DNA from: Lysobacter_I brunescens
GTDB taxonomy: Bacteria > Pseudomonadota > Gammaproteobacteria > Xanthomonadales > Xanthomonadaceae
Direction: 5' to 3'
NCBI RefSeq assembly: GCF_042677005.1
Contig: NZ_JBHTIF010000001.1
Span: 868,001 to 932,000, forward strand
DNA: 64,000 nucleotides
The notes below the pieces were generated by a model. It ran no database searches and was not told the DNA's origin. It saw only the letters and a list, made by a program, of their open reading frames with translations. The translations under genes were made by a program, and so were the position numbers. Below are positions 16,638-24,314 of this stretch, piece by piece; within the stretch, counting starts at the first letter, position 1; each line of letters opens with the position of its first letter.

Positions 16638-18107
16638 TCAGAAGCCGTAGAGCTTGCGCTTGCGGTACAGCGTGGAGGCATCGATGCCGAGGGTCTTCGC
16701 GGCCGCATCCAGGCTGTCGCTCTGCGCGAGCACGCGCTCGATGTGCATCCGCTCCAGCGCTTCCAGCGACATCAACGCGCCAGGCATCGCTTCGGCGCGG
16801 CGCGTGGCGTCCAGGGTCAGCAGGTCCGCTGCGATCTCCTCGTCGCGGCCGAGGATCACCGCACGTTCCATCATGTTCTGCAGTTCGCGCACGTTGCCCG
16901 GCCAGGCGTAGGTGCGCAGCTTCGACAGCGCCGCCGCCGACAGCCTGCGCGCCGGCCGGCCGTAGTCGGCGGCGTAGCGGCGGATGAAGCCGTTGGCGAG
17001 GTCTTCCAGATCCTCCTGGCGCTCGCGCAGCGGCGGCAGGGTGATGCTGATGACATTGAGGCGGTAGAGCAGGTCGAGGCGGAAGGTGCCCTCGACCACC
17101 ATCGCGTCGAGGTCGCGATTGGTCGCCGCGACGATGCGCACGTCGGCCTTGCGCGTCGCCGGATCGCCGACGCGCTCGTATTCCTTGTCTTGGATGAAGC
17201 GCAGCAGCTTCGGCTGCAGCGCAAGGGGGAAATCGCCGACTTCGTCCATGAAGAGCGTGCCGCCGTCGGCATGGCTGACCCGGCCGACCGCGTTCTGCAC
17301 GGCGCCGGTGAACGAACCCTTGGCGTGGCCGAACAACTCGCTTTCCAGCAGTTCGGCGGTGAGCGCGGGACAGTTCACCGTGGCGAACTCGGCCGAGGCG
17401 CGCGGGCTGGCGCGATGCACGGCGCGCGCGACGACGCCCTTGCCGGTGCCGCTCTCGCCGAGGATCAGCAGGTTGGCGTCGGTGGCGGCGACCTGCAGCG
17501 CCATGTCGATCGCGGCCTGCATCGCCGGATTGCGGCTGCTCAGCTCGGGGGTGCCGCGCGAGACTTCACGCTCGAGGGTATCGACGCGGTCGCGCAGGCG
17601 ACGCGCCTCGATCTGGCGTGCGACCGCGATGCGCAGCTGGTCCGGCGAACAGGGCTTGACCAGGTAGTCGGCGGCACCCAGGGCGAGCGCACGCACCGCC
17701 TGCTCGATCTGGGCGTTGGCGGTGACCATGATCACGCGCATGCGCGGCGCCAGCTCGGCCAGCCGGGGCAGCGCGTCGATGCCGGCATCGCTGCCGATGT
17801 CGTGGTCCAGCAGGCACACGTCGAAGGGCCAGGTGGCGGCCAGGCGCAGGCCGTCGGCCAGGGTGTCGGCGGTCTCGACCTTGTGGCCATCGCGGGCGAG
17901 GGCCATGGCGAAGTTCTGCAGCAGGCGGCCATCGTCGTCGATCGCCAGCACGCGGCCGGGAGGCGGTGTCGCAGGAGTGGGCACGTCCGGTGTCTCCATC
18001 GTGGTCGTCGGCAGGGCGCTCGACACTATATCCATACCCTGCGGCCGGGCCGTACCGAGGCTGGCCTGCGGACTGGAAGGACGGCGCGGGGGCGCGGCAG
18101 TGGTCAT
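16638..18107 (-). CDS. Sigma-54-dependent response regulator (REC-AAA+-Fis HTH)
   Basis: The 489-aa protein has an N-terminal receiver (~52-165; Asp101 in CLLDHDIG, Lys in YLVKP). The AAA+ domain has Walker A GESGTGKG at 217-224, the sigma-54 contact loop GSFTGA at 264-269, and Walker B GTLFMDEVGDF. A C-terminal Fis-type helix-turn-helix ends IDASTLYRKRKLYGF. It would activate RpoN promoters when phosphorylated. No partner kinase is adjacent. Three in-frame ATGs exist (18107, 18035, 17999); 18107 has AGGA 11 nt upstream but adds a ~50-residue Pro/Thr-rich leader, so the start is uncertain. It resembles PrsR-like regulators of exopolysaccharide, but I would not name it. Confidence 0.9.
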   Translation of the reverse strand: MTTAAPPRRPSSPQASLGTARPQGMDIVSSALPTTTMETPDVPTPATPPPGRVLAIDDDGRLLQNFAMALARDGHKVETADTLADGLRLAATWPFDVCLLDHDIGSDAGIDALPRLAELAPRMRVIMVTANAQIEQAVRALALGAADYLVKPCSPDQLRIAVARQIEARRLRDRVDTLEREVSRGTPELSSRNPAMQAAIDMALQVAATDANLLILGESGTGKGVVARAVHRASPRASAEFATVNCPALTAELLESELFGHAKGSFTGAVQNAVGRVSHADGGTLFMDEVGDFPLALQPKLLRFIQDKEYERVGDPATRKADVRIVAATNRDLDAMVVEGTFRLDLLYRLNVISITLPPLRERQEDLEDLANGFIRRYAADYGRPARRLSAAALSKLRTYAWPGNVRELQNMMERAVILGRDEEIAADLLTLDATRRAEAMPGALMSLEALERMHIERVLAQSDSLDAAAKTLGIDASTLYRKRKLYGF

Positions 18108-18278
18108 GGGAGCGTCCTGGACAGTGGGTGCGCCCCGGGGGAAAGGCGCGGCGACGAGACTTCCGCAAGAGACATGCCACGCCTGCAGGCCCCGTGGCGC
18201 CGTGCGTACGACACCCGCGGCCGTGCATCGCGCACGATCCACGGCCCGCGATCGTGCGGAATGCACGGAACGCCTCCC

Positions 18279-18310
18279 AAAAAAAAGCCGCCCCGGCGCA
18301 CCGGGACGGC
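18279..18310 (-). terminator. Strong Rho-independent terminator (minus strand)
   Basis: On the minus strand a 10-bp GC stem (GCCGTCCCGG / CCGGGGCGGC, one U-G pair) with a TGCG loop is followed directly by eight T. It is the best intrinsic terminator in the window. It lies ~285 bp beyond the CsbD stop, so it may end a long CsbD 3' UTR or a separate small RNA. Confidence 0.88.
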
Positions 18311-18313
18311 GAG

Positions 18314-18326
18314 CACACACACACAC
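18314..18326. repeat. (CA)n microsatellite
   Basis: There are six and a half CA units in a row, with further CACAC blocks at 18333-18338 and 18348-18354. This is a low-complexity patch unusual in GC-rich surroundings. It lies within the candidate sRNA. Confidence 0.9.
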
Positions 18327-18595
18327 GGAGGAACACACTGGGAGTTGCACACACGGAGGGAGGAGCGGGGAAACTCGCAAGCACCGGGGAACGATTGGCT
18401 CACTTTGGAGAGACGTGGCAGGGCCGTCGTCGGATGCAGTTCCGCATGTCGCGGAACCGCGGCACGCTCGCCCCCTCGTCCGGAGATCGGGGCCATGACG
18501 CTCCGGGAGGGGAAGGGACCGAGGAGGCGAGCGCGCTTCGGAGAAGAGGGAGGCGGACCTGAGATCCTGCCTCCCGATCGTGGAGCGCTGCGCGA

Positions 18596-18799
18596 TCAGT
18601 GGTCGATGCGCTTCTCGAAGTCGCGCACCTGGTCCATCGCCGCGTCGCGGGCGATGCCGTAGCGCTCCTGGATCTTGCCGGCGAGGTACTCGCGGCTGCC
18701 TTCGGCGGCGGTCAGGTCGTTGTCGGTGAGCTCGCCCCACTGCTGCTTGATGCGGCCGGTGAGCTGCTTCCAGTTGCCTTTGATGATGTCGGTGTTCAT
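18596..18799 (-). CDS. CsbD-family stress protein
   Basis: The 67-aa hydrophilic protein matches the CsbD family end to end (MNTDIIKGNWKQLTGRIKQQ, WGELTDNDLTAAEG, YLAGKIQERYGIARDAAMDQ). Members are abundant under general stress or stationary phase, and their role is not settled. AAGGAG nine nt upstream fixes the start. It follows the BON-domain gene on the same strand by 113 bp, separated by a hairpin. Confidence 0.93.
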   Translation of the reverse strand: MNTDIIKGNWKQLTGRIKQQWGELTDNDLTAAEGSREYLAGKIQERYGIARDAAMDQVRDFEKRIDH

Positions 18800-18865
18800 G
18801 GATCGGATCTCCTTGGGGGATACGGCACGTCCGGGATGGGGGAGGGACGGACGAGGCCGGGGTGG

Positions 18866-18890
18866 TCGCGCTGCCGCAGCGGCAGCGCGA
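18866..18890 (-). terminator. Long palindromic hairpin after the BON gene
   Basis: A 12-bp perfect inverted repeat (TCGCGCTGCCGC / GCGGCAGCGCGA) with a one-base centre lies 22 bp beyond the BON-gene stop on its strand. There is no U-run. It may be a terminator or an attenuator between the BON gene and CsbD. Confidence 0.5.
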
Positions 18891-18912
18891 TCGTGCGGTG
18901 CAGCGCGCGACC

Positions 18913-19281
18913 TCAGCCGCGCGGCTTCACCGTGAGCGTGGTGGCATCGACCGACTTCACGCCCTTGATGCCGCGGGCGATGGAGACGGCCTTGTCGACC
19001 TGCACGGTGCTGTCGAGGCGACCGGCCAGAGTGACGACGCCGTTGGTCGTGCTGACGTTGATGTCCAGGCCCTTGGTCTGCTCGTCGACCAGCAGGTCGG
19101 CCTTCACCTTCGTGGTGATCCAGCTGTCCTCGACCGGCTGCTGCGACGATTCGTGCGCTTTCGTCTGCGTGGCGGCACCGTCGGCGGCGATGGCCAGCGG
19201 CGCGGCCAGGGACATCGCGAGCGCGGCGCCGATGGCCAGCATGCGCGACGAGGACCGGGGATTCGTGAAACGCTGGGACAT
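18913..19281 (-). CDS. Periplasmic BON-domain protein
   Basis: The 121-aa protein has a signal peptide (MLAIGAALAMSLAAPLAIAA, residues 14-33) and one BON domain at ~50-120 (WITTKVKADLLVDE, then GVVTLAGRLDS and VKSVDATTLTVK). BON domains bind phospholipid or envelope surfaces; OsmY is the best-known relative and is osmotically induced. AGGAG nine nt upstream supports the ATG at 19281. Together with CsbD downstream this looks like a small stress cluster. Confidence 0.9.
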   Translation of the reverse strand: MSQRFTNPRSSSRMLAIGAALAMSLAAPLAIAADGAATQTKAHESSQQPVEDSWITTKVKADLLVDEQTKGLDINVSTTNGVVTLAGRLDSTVQVDKAVSIARGIKGVKSVDATTLTVKPRG

Positions 19282-19497
19282 GTCTGCGACTCCTGTTGCG
19301 AAACCATTGCGAGGGATCGCCGGCGGTGGGGGATGCGCCGGCCATGATTCCTTCCGCAGAGTGCGTGCCAACCCTATGCCCCCTTGCGAATCAATGCCTT
19401 AGCGAAATCCTCCCGCGCGCCAGGCATGCAGGCTGCAGACCGGTCTTGCAGCCTGCACGAGACGCCATGCCACGCACGGCGGCACGGCATGGCGTTG

Positions 19498-19517
19498 TGG
19501 ATAAAATGCGCGCCTGA
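19498..19517 (+). promoter_or_regulatory. Probable promoter for a leaderless or near-leaderless ttcA mRNA
   Basis: TGG followed by ATAAAA (19501-19506) reads as an extended -10 element and ends 10 nt before the ttcA ATG. There is no Shine-Dalgarno sequence between them. A start of transcription 6-7 nt after the -10 would leave 3-4 nt of leader or none. I see no good -35. Confidence 0.45.
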
Positions 19518-20428
19518 TGAATGCCACGCCCCTGCCCCTGTCCGAACCGCTGCCGCCGCCCTCGCGGCGCGCCGCCCACGAAGCCAACCGGCTCGCCAAG
19601 CGCCTGCGCCACCAGGTCGGCCGCGCCATCGCCGACTTCGGGATGATCGAGGACGGCGACAAGGTCATGGTCTGCCTGTCCGGCGGCAAGGACAGCTACA
19701 CGATGCTCGACATCCTGCTGCAGCTGCAGAAGAAGGCGCCGGTGTCGTTCTCGATCACCGCAGTCAACCTCGACCAGAAGCAGCCGGGCTTTCCCGAGCA
19801 CGTGTTGCCCGAATACCTGAAGTCGATCGGCGTCGATTACCACATCCTCGAACAGGACACGTATTCGGTGGTCACGCGCGTGGTGCCCGAGGGCAAGACG
19901 ATGTGCTCGCTGTGCTCGCGCATGCGCCGCGGCGCGCTGTACACCTACGCCGAGGAACAGGGCTTCACCAAGATCGCACTGGGCCACCATCGCGACGACC
20001 TCGTCGCGACCTTCTTCCTCAACCTGTTCTTCCATTCAAAGATCAGCGGCATGCCGCCGAAGCTGCTCAGCGACGACGGCAAGCACGTGGTGATCCGTCC
20101 CCTCGCCTACGCGCGCGAGGAAGACATCGCCGCGTACGCCGATGCCAAGGGCTTTCCGATCATTCCATGCAACCTCTGCGGCTCGCAGGAAAACCTGCAG
20201 CGCAAGCAGGTGAAGAAGATGATGGACGCCTGGGAACGCGAAACCCCGGGCCGCGTCGAGCAGATCGCGCGCGCGCTCGGCGACATCCGTCCCTCGCAGC
20301 TCAGCGATCCGAAGCTGTTCGACTTCCTGTCGCTGGGCAAGCGCGGCGACGCCGAGCTGCCCGATGCGCATGCCTGGCTGGGCAGCGATGGCGCGAAAGC
20401 GGATCAGGACGAATCCGCGACAGGCTGA
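19517..20428 (+). CDS. ttcA: tRNA 2-thiocytidine(32) synthetase TtcA
   Basis: The 303-aa enzyme thiolates cytidine-32 of certain tRNAs, using ATP and an iron-sulfur cluster. The PP-loop motif CLSGGKDSYTMLDIL adenylates the substrate. The two CxxC motifs that hold the cluster are present (CSLC in the middle, CNLC near residue ~216), and LGHHRDDLVATFFLNLFFHSK is typical of the family. Length is normal. It is followed by rdgC after 114 bp containing a degenerate inverted repeat. The upstream region suggests a leaderless message. Confidence 0.96.
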   Translation: MNATPLPLSEPLPPPSRRAAHEANRLAKRLRHQVGRAIADFGMIEDGDKVMVCLSGGKDSYTMLDILLQLQKKAPVSFSITAVNLDQKQPGFPEHVLPEYLKSIGVDYHILEQDTYSVVTRVVPEGKTMCSLCSRMRRGALYTYAEEQGFTKIALGHHRDDLVATFFLNLFFHSKISGMPPKLLSDDGKHVVIRPLAYAREEDIAAYADAKGFPIIPCNLCGSQENLQRKQVKKMMDAWERETPGRVEQIARALGDIRPSQLSDPKLFDFLSLGKRGDAELPDAHAWLGSDGAKADQDESATG

Positions 20429-20433
20429 CCCTG

Positions 20434-20516
20434 CATTCCGAGCGAAGCGAAGGACCTGCTTCCGGCGTTGCCTGCGGTACGACAACAGGTCCCCCGGCCC
20501 ACGGCCTCGGGATGAC
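20434..20516. repeat. Degenerate copy of an intergenic inverted repeat
   Basis: The left arm (ATTCCGAGCGAAGCGAAGGA plus CCTGCTT) and right arm (ACAGGTCCC...CCTCGGGATGAC) resemble the arms of the perfect repeat at 25681-25809 but are diverged. It occupies most of the ttcA-rdgC gap and is likely a REP-like element. Confidence 0.6.
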
Positions 20517-20542
20517 CCCTTCTTCCACTTCCCGGATTCCCG

Positions 20543-21448
20543 ATGTTCTTCCGCAACCTGACGTTCTTCCGCTTCCCCGCCTCGCTCGACTTCAGCGAAC
20601 TCGACACCGGCCTGTCCGAGTGCATCCTCAAGCCGGTCGGCGCGCTTGAACTCTCGTCGCGCGGCTTCGTCTCGCCGTTCGGTCGCGGCGACCAGGAAGT
20701 GCTCTCGCACCGCATCGGCGAAGCGATCTGGGTCACTGCAGGCACCGAGGACAAGATCCTGCCGGGCTCGGTGGTCAACGACCTGCTGCAGAAGAAGCTG
20801 CAGGAGATCGAGGACAAGGAAGGCCGCAAGCTCGGCGGTCGCGCGCGCAAGCGCCTGAAGGAAGACCTGGTCCACGAGCTGCTGCCCCGCGCGTTCGTGA
20901 AGCCCGGTCGCACCGACGCCTTCATCGACTGCACGGACGGCTTCATCGCCGTCGACACCTCCTCGCGCAAGAGCGCCGAAGCGGTGGTGTCGGACGTGCG
21001 CCACGCGCTGGGCAGCTTCCCGGCGCTGCCGCTGAACGCCGAAGTGGCGCCGCGCTCGGTGCTGACCGGCTGGATCGCCGGCGACCCGCTGCCGCACGGC
21101 CTGTCGCTCGGCGACGAGTGCGAACTGCGCGATCCCACCGACAACGGCGCGATCGTGAAGTGCCAGCACCAGGAACTGGACAGCGACGAGATCGCCAAGC
21201 ACCTCGAAGCGGGCAAGCAGGTGACGCGTCTCGCACTCACGCTCGACGACCGTCTCAGTTTCGTGCTCGGCGACGACCTGATCATCCGCAAGCTGAAGTT
21301 CCTCGACGGTGCGGTCGAGCAGCTCGAATCCGGCGACCGCGACGATTTCCGCGCCGAGCTCGACGCACGCTTCGCCCTGTTCAGCGCGGAAACGCGCCGA
21401 CTGTTCCGCACGCTGGAGCCGGCGCTGAAGCTGTCGAAGGCAGAATGA
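20543..21448 (+). CDS. rdgC: Recombination-associated protein RdgC
   Basis: The 301-aa protein is full length for RdgC, a ring-shaped dimer that coats double-stranded DNA and restrains RecA. It starts MFFRNLTFFRFP as the family does. Family blocks are SRGFVSPFGR, LPGSVVNDLLQKKLQEIE, GRKLGGRARKRLKEDL and LPRAFVKPGRTDAFID. It has no enzymatic motif, as expected. Same strand as ttcA and the YgjP-like gene. Confidence 0.96.
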   Translation: MFFRNLTFFRFPASLDFSELDTGLSECILKPVGALELSSRGFVSPFGRGDQEVLSHRIGEAIWVTAGTEDKILPGSVVNDLLQKKLQEIEDKEGRKLGGRARKRLKEDLVHELLPRAFVKPGRTDAFIDCTDGFIAVDTSSRKSAEAVVSDVRHALGSFPALPLNAEVAPRSVLTGWIAGDPLPHGLSLGDECELRDPTDNGAIVKCQHQELDSDEIAKHLEAGKQVTRLALTLDDRLSFVLGDDLIIRKLKFLDGAVEQLESGDRDDFRAELDARFALFSAETRRLFRTLEPALKLSKAE

Positions 21449-21545
21449 CAGGCGCATGACCGGCGTGCGATGACGGCGCGCGGTTCTCGCGCCCGATCTT
21501 CGCCGGTGCCGGTTTCCGCACCGATCCGAACCGCCACGTCAAGTT

Positions 21546-21575
21546 TTGTATTGTTCCGCCGACAACGGTTAGCAT
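21546..21575 (+). promoter_or_regulatory. Probable promoter just upstream of the YgjP-like gene
   Basis: TTGTAT (21546-21551) and TAGCAT (21570-21575) are spaced by 18 bp within an AT-richer patch. The -10 ends only 5 nt before the ATG at 21581 and no Shine-Dalgarno is seen. This again suggests a leaderless transcript. Confidence 0.4.
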
Positions 21576-21580
21576 TTCGC

Positions 21581-22387
21581 ATGCCCTTCCGTTTCCGACT
21601 GCGCGAGTCCTCCGCTCCGCGCCATGCCGACAGCCGTGCGCAGCAACGCGACCTCGTGGCGCTGCTGCTCGACGACGGCCGCAACATCGATGTCCTGCGC
21701 GTGCGCGATCCGCGCGCGCGCCGCATCAAGCTCTCGGTCAGCGAGCGCGGCGTGCGCCTGACCCTGCCCGAACGCGCCAGCCTCGTCGCCGGCGACCGCT
21801 TCCTCGCCGAACACCGCGACTGGCTCGGCGCACAGCTCGATCGCCTGGTCGAAACCGAAGTCGCACCGCTCGTGCGCGGCGAAAGCGATCGCCTGCCGCT
21901 GCGCGGCCGGATGCTGCCGCTGCGCTGGGAACCCGGCCGCTTCACTGCCGTGCAGCTCGATGGCGACGGCGCCGATGCCTGCGCGGTCTTCCAGGCCACC
22001 TCGCGCGCCGGCGACGCAGCGCTGCACCGCGCGCTGCGCGATTTCTACGAAGCCCAGGCGCGCGCCGACATCGGTCGCTGGATGCCGCGCTACCTGCCCG
22101 AGCTGCCGCGCGCGCCGCGTCGCGTGCAGCTGAAGATCATGAGTTCGCAGTGGGGTTCGCTGGCGCCGGACGGCACCATGGCGCTGGACCTGTCGCTGGT
22201 GCTCGCCCCGCCGGACGCGTTCGAATACGTGCTGGTGCACGAGCTGTGCCACCTCATCCACCACGACCACTCGCCCGCCTACTGGCGCGAGGTGGAGCAT
22301 CGCTTCCCGCACTGGCGCGACCAGCGCGAGTGGTTCCGCGAACACGGCCGCCAGCTCAAGGCGCAGATGGTCGCGCTGGTGCGCTGA
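21581..22387 (+). CDS. YgjP-like (M48/DUF45) metallopeptidase-domain protein
   Basis: The 268-aa protein carries the zinc motif HELCHLIHHDHSPAYW, a HExxH variant with a third ligand downstream. It also has the family's preceding SSQWGSLAPDGT segment and the N-terminal RDPRARRIKLSVSERGVRLT block. Members are predicted soluble zinc proteases with no firm substrate. The ATG at 21581 is preferred over an in-frame start at 21470 because of the adjoining promoter-like patch and the family's usual length. Confidence 0.9.
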   Translation: MPFRFRLRESSAPRHADSRAQQRDLVALLLDDGRNIDVLRVRDPRARRIKLSVSERGVRLTLPERASLVAGDRFLAEHRDWLGAQLDRLVETEVAPLVRGESDRLPLRGRMLPLRWEPGRFTAVQLDGDGADACAVFQATSRAGDAALHRALRDFYEAQARADIGRWMPRYLPELPRAPRRVQLKIMSSQWGSLAPDGTMALDLSLVLAPPDAFEYVLVHELCHLIHHDHSPAYWREVEHRFPHWRDQREWFREHGRQLKAQMVALVR

Positions 22388-22454
22388 CGCGCAACGGCCT
22401 CAAGACTTTCGTCTTCATGCGCGCGGCAGCCGTTCACGGCCGCCGCGCCGGGAC

Positions 22455-23258
22455 TCACTTGCTGCTGACGTACTTCTCGCGGCGAATCACCGGGATCGGC
22501 AGGCCGTGGCCCTTCAGGGTCTCGAAGCAGGCGTCGACCATGTTCGGGTTGCCGCAGAGGTAGGCGATGTCGCCTTCGGCATCCGGCGCGAATTCCGCCA
22601 GCTGGTCCTGCACGTAGCCCTTGCGCACGTCGGCGTGCGCATGCGGCGAACCCTCGGCGGGCAGCTCGCGCGAGAAGCACGGGACGAAGCGGAAGTTCGG
22701 ATGCGCGTCGGCGAAGGCGCGGAACTCGTCGCCGTACAGCAGTTCCTCGGGCGTGCGCGCGCCGAACAGCAGCACGACCTCGATGCCGCGTTCGGCGATC
22801 TGCTGCGCCAGCTGCGGCAGCATCGCGCGGTACGGGGTCACGCCGGTGCCGGTGCCGATCAACAGGTAGCGTCGGTTGGCGTCGGCGGGCATCAGGCAGA
22901 AGCGACCGTAGGGGCCGCTGGCGGTCACCGTGCCGCCGGTTTCGAGGTTCTCGAACAGCGCGGTGGCCGCGCCGCCGGGGACGTAGCTGACAGCGATCTC
23001 CACCGATTCGCCCGGCGCCATGGCGTGATCGTGCTGGGTGGCGAGCGAATAGCTGCGCTTGGTCGCAGTGCCGTCCGCGTATTCGAAATGCACCTGCAGG
23101 AACTGGCCGGGGATGTAGTCCAGCGGCTGTCCGTCGTCGCGGACGAAGCTGAGATGGGCCACGGTGGGGGCCAGCATGCGGCGGCCGACGAGCTTGAGCG
23201 GGAAGAGGGCGGGCACGGGTGTGTCCTGGAATGGAGTGTTGCCGGAGGCTTCCGGCAT
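22455..23258 (-). CDS. fpr: Ferredoxin-NADP+ reductase
   Basis: The 267-aa flavoenzyme moves electrons between NADPH and ferredoxin or flavodoxin. The FAD-binding strand has RSYSLAT, and the NADP-binding half has LLIGTGTGVTPYRAML and LFGARTPEELLY. It ends IPVIRREKYVSSK, with the extended C-terminus of the bacterial subclass. The TAGTAT sequence 8 nt upstream of the ATG on the minus strand could be a -10 for a leaderless message. It is divergent from the ABC transporter genes across 96 bp. Confidence 0.94.
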   Translation of the reverse strand: MPEASGNTPFQDTPVPALFPLKLVGRRMLAPTVAHLSFVRDDGQPLDYIPGQFLQVHFEYADGTATKRSYSLATQHDHAMAPGESVEIAVSYVPGGAATALFENLETGGTVTASGPYGRFCLMPADANRRYLLIGTGTGVTPYRAMLPQLAQQIAERGIEVVLLFGARTPEELLYGDEFRAFADAHPNFRFVPCFSRELPAEGSPHAHADVRKGYVQDQLAEFAPDAEGDIAYLCGNPNMVDACFETLKGHGLPIPVIRREKYVSSK

Positions 23259-23354
23259 GGCCGCCTATACTACCGGTTCGCGCCACGCCGAACCGCCAGA
23301 ACCGCCGCCCTTCGTCCGGACGCACCGTTGCGCAGGGCCGGCAAGGATCCCCTG

Positions 23355-24314
23355 ATGAGCACCGCCCCAACCCCCGACGCGCCCGGCCAGCCGGCCCTGT
23401 CCATCCGCGACCTCCGCAAGACCTACGACAACGGCGTCGAAGCCCTCAAGGGCGTGTCGCTGGACGTGTCGCCGGGCGATTTCTACGCCCTGCTCGGCCC
23501 GAACGGCGCCGGCAAATCGACCCTGATCGGCGTCACCAGCTCGCTGGTGAACAAGACCTCCGGCGAGGTCCGCATCTTCGGCGTCGACATCACCGCCCGG
23601 CGCGACGAAGCCATGCGCCTGATCGGCCTGGTGCCCCAGGAGATCAACTTCAACATGTTCGAGAAGCCGTTCGACATCTGCGTAAACTACGCGGGCTTCT
23701 ACGGCGTGCCCCGCGAACAGGCGCGCGCGCGCGCCGAGCAGGTGCTGAAGGACGCGCAGCTGTGGGACAAGGCCGACAAGATGAGCCGCACGCTGTCCGG
23801 CGGCATGAAACGCAGGCTGATGATCGCCCGGGCGATGATGACCCAGCCTCGGCTGCTGATCCTGGACGAACCCACCGCCGGCGTGGACATCGAGATCCGC
23901 CGCGGCATGTGGAAGACGCTGAAGGAGATCAACGCCGCCGGCACGACGATCATCCTGACCACGCATTACCTGGAGGAGGCCGAGAGCCTCTGCCGCAACC
24001 TCGCGATCATCGACAAGGGCCGCATCGTCGAGCAGGGACCGATGAAGGCGCTGCTCGCCAAGCTCGACGTCGAAGGTTTCCTGCTCGACATCGACGGCGG
24101 CCTGCCGGCGACGCTGCCGGCCATCGCCGGCGCCACCCTGCTCGCTGCGGACGATCACACCATCGATCTCGAAATGCCGCGCTCGATGGACCTCAACGGC
24201 GTGTTCGCCGCGCTCGACGCCGCCGGCGTGCGCGTGCGTTCGATGCGCACCAAGACCAACCGCCTGGAGGAACTGTTCGTGCGCCTCACCGGCAACCAGG
24301 AGGCCGCCGCATGA
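23355..24314 (+). CDS. ABC-2 type transporter, ATP-binding subunit (YadG-like)
   Basis: The 319-aa ATPase shows Walker A GPNGAGKSTLIG, signature LSGGMKRRLM, Walker B LLILDEPTAGVD and switch THYLEEAE. Its ~80-residue tail after the ATPase core is typical of ABC-2 exporters. The ATG at 23355 leads straight into the domain; longer frames upstream are Arg-rich shadows. It overlaps the permease gene by ATGA. The closest E. coli layout is yadG-yadH; the substrate is unknown. Confidence 0.94.
   Translation: MSTAPTPDAPGQPALSIRDLRKTYDNGVEALKGVSLDVSPGDFYALLGPNGAGKSTLIGVTSSLVNKTSGEVRIFGVDITARRDEAMRLIGLVPQEINFNMFEKPFDICVNYAGFYGVPREQARARAEQVLKDAQLWDKADKMSRTLSGGMKRRLMIARAMMTQPRLLILDEPTAGVDIEIRRGMWKTLKEINAAGTTIILTTHYLEEAESLCRNLAIIDKGRIVEQGPMKALLAKLDVEGFLLDIDGGLPATLPAIAGATLLAADDHTIDLEMPRSMDLNGVFAALDAAGVRVRSMRTKTNRLEELFVRLTGNQEAAA

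Larger units (their letters stand above)
18279..18400 (-). ncRNA. Candidate C-rich small RNA ending at the strong terminator
   Basis: No protein gene fits the 488-bp gap 18108-18595. Read on the minus strand, the ~90 nt before the terminator carry three C-rich motifs: CUCCUCCCUCC (plus coordinates 18355-18365), CUCCC (18340-18344) and UCCUCC (18327-18332). These are separated by GU-rich spacers, including GUGUGUGUGUGUG at 18314-18326. Such motifs can pair with Shine-Dalgarno sequences, and this layout (C-rich single-stranded parts plus a terminator stem) is known for trans-acting sRNAs such as Xanthomonas sX13. The 5' end is not defined, and I found no convincing -35/-10. The remainder of the gap, 18401-18595, shows nothing I can assign. 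Confidence 0.35.
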
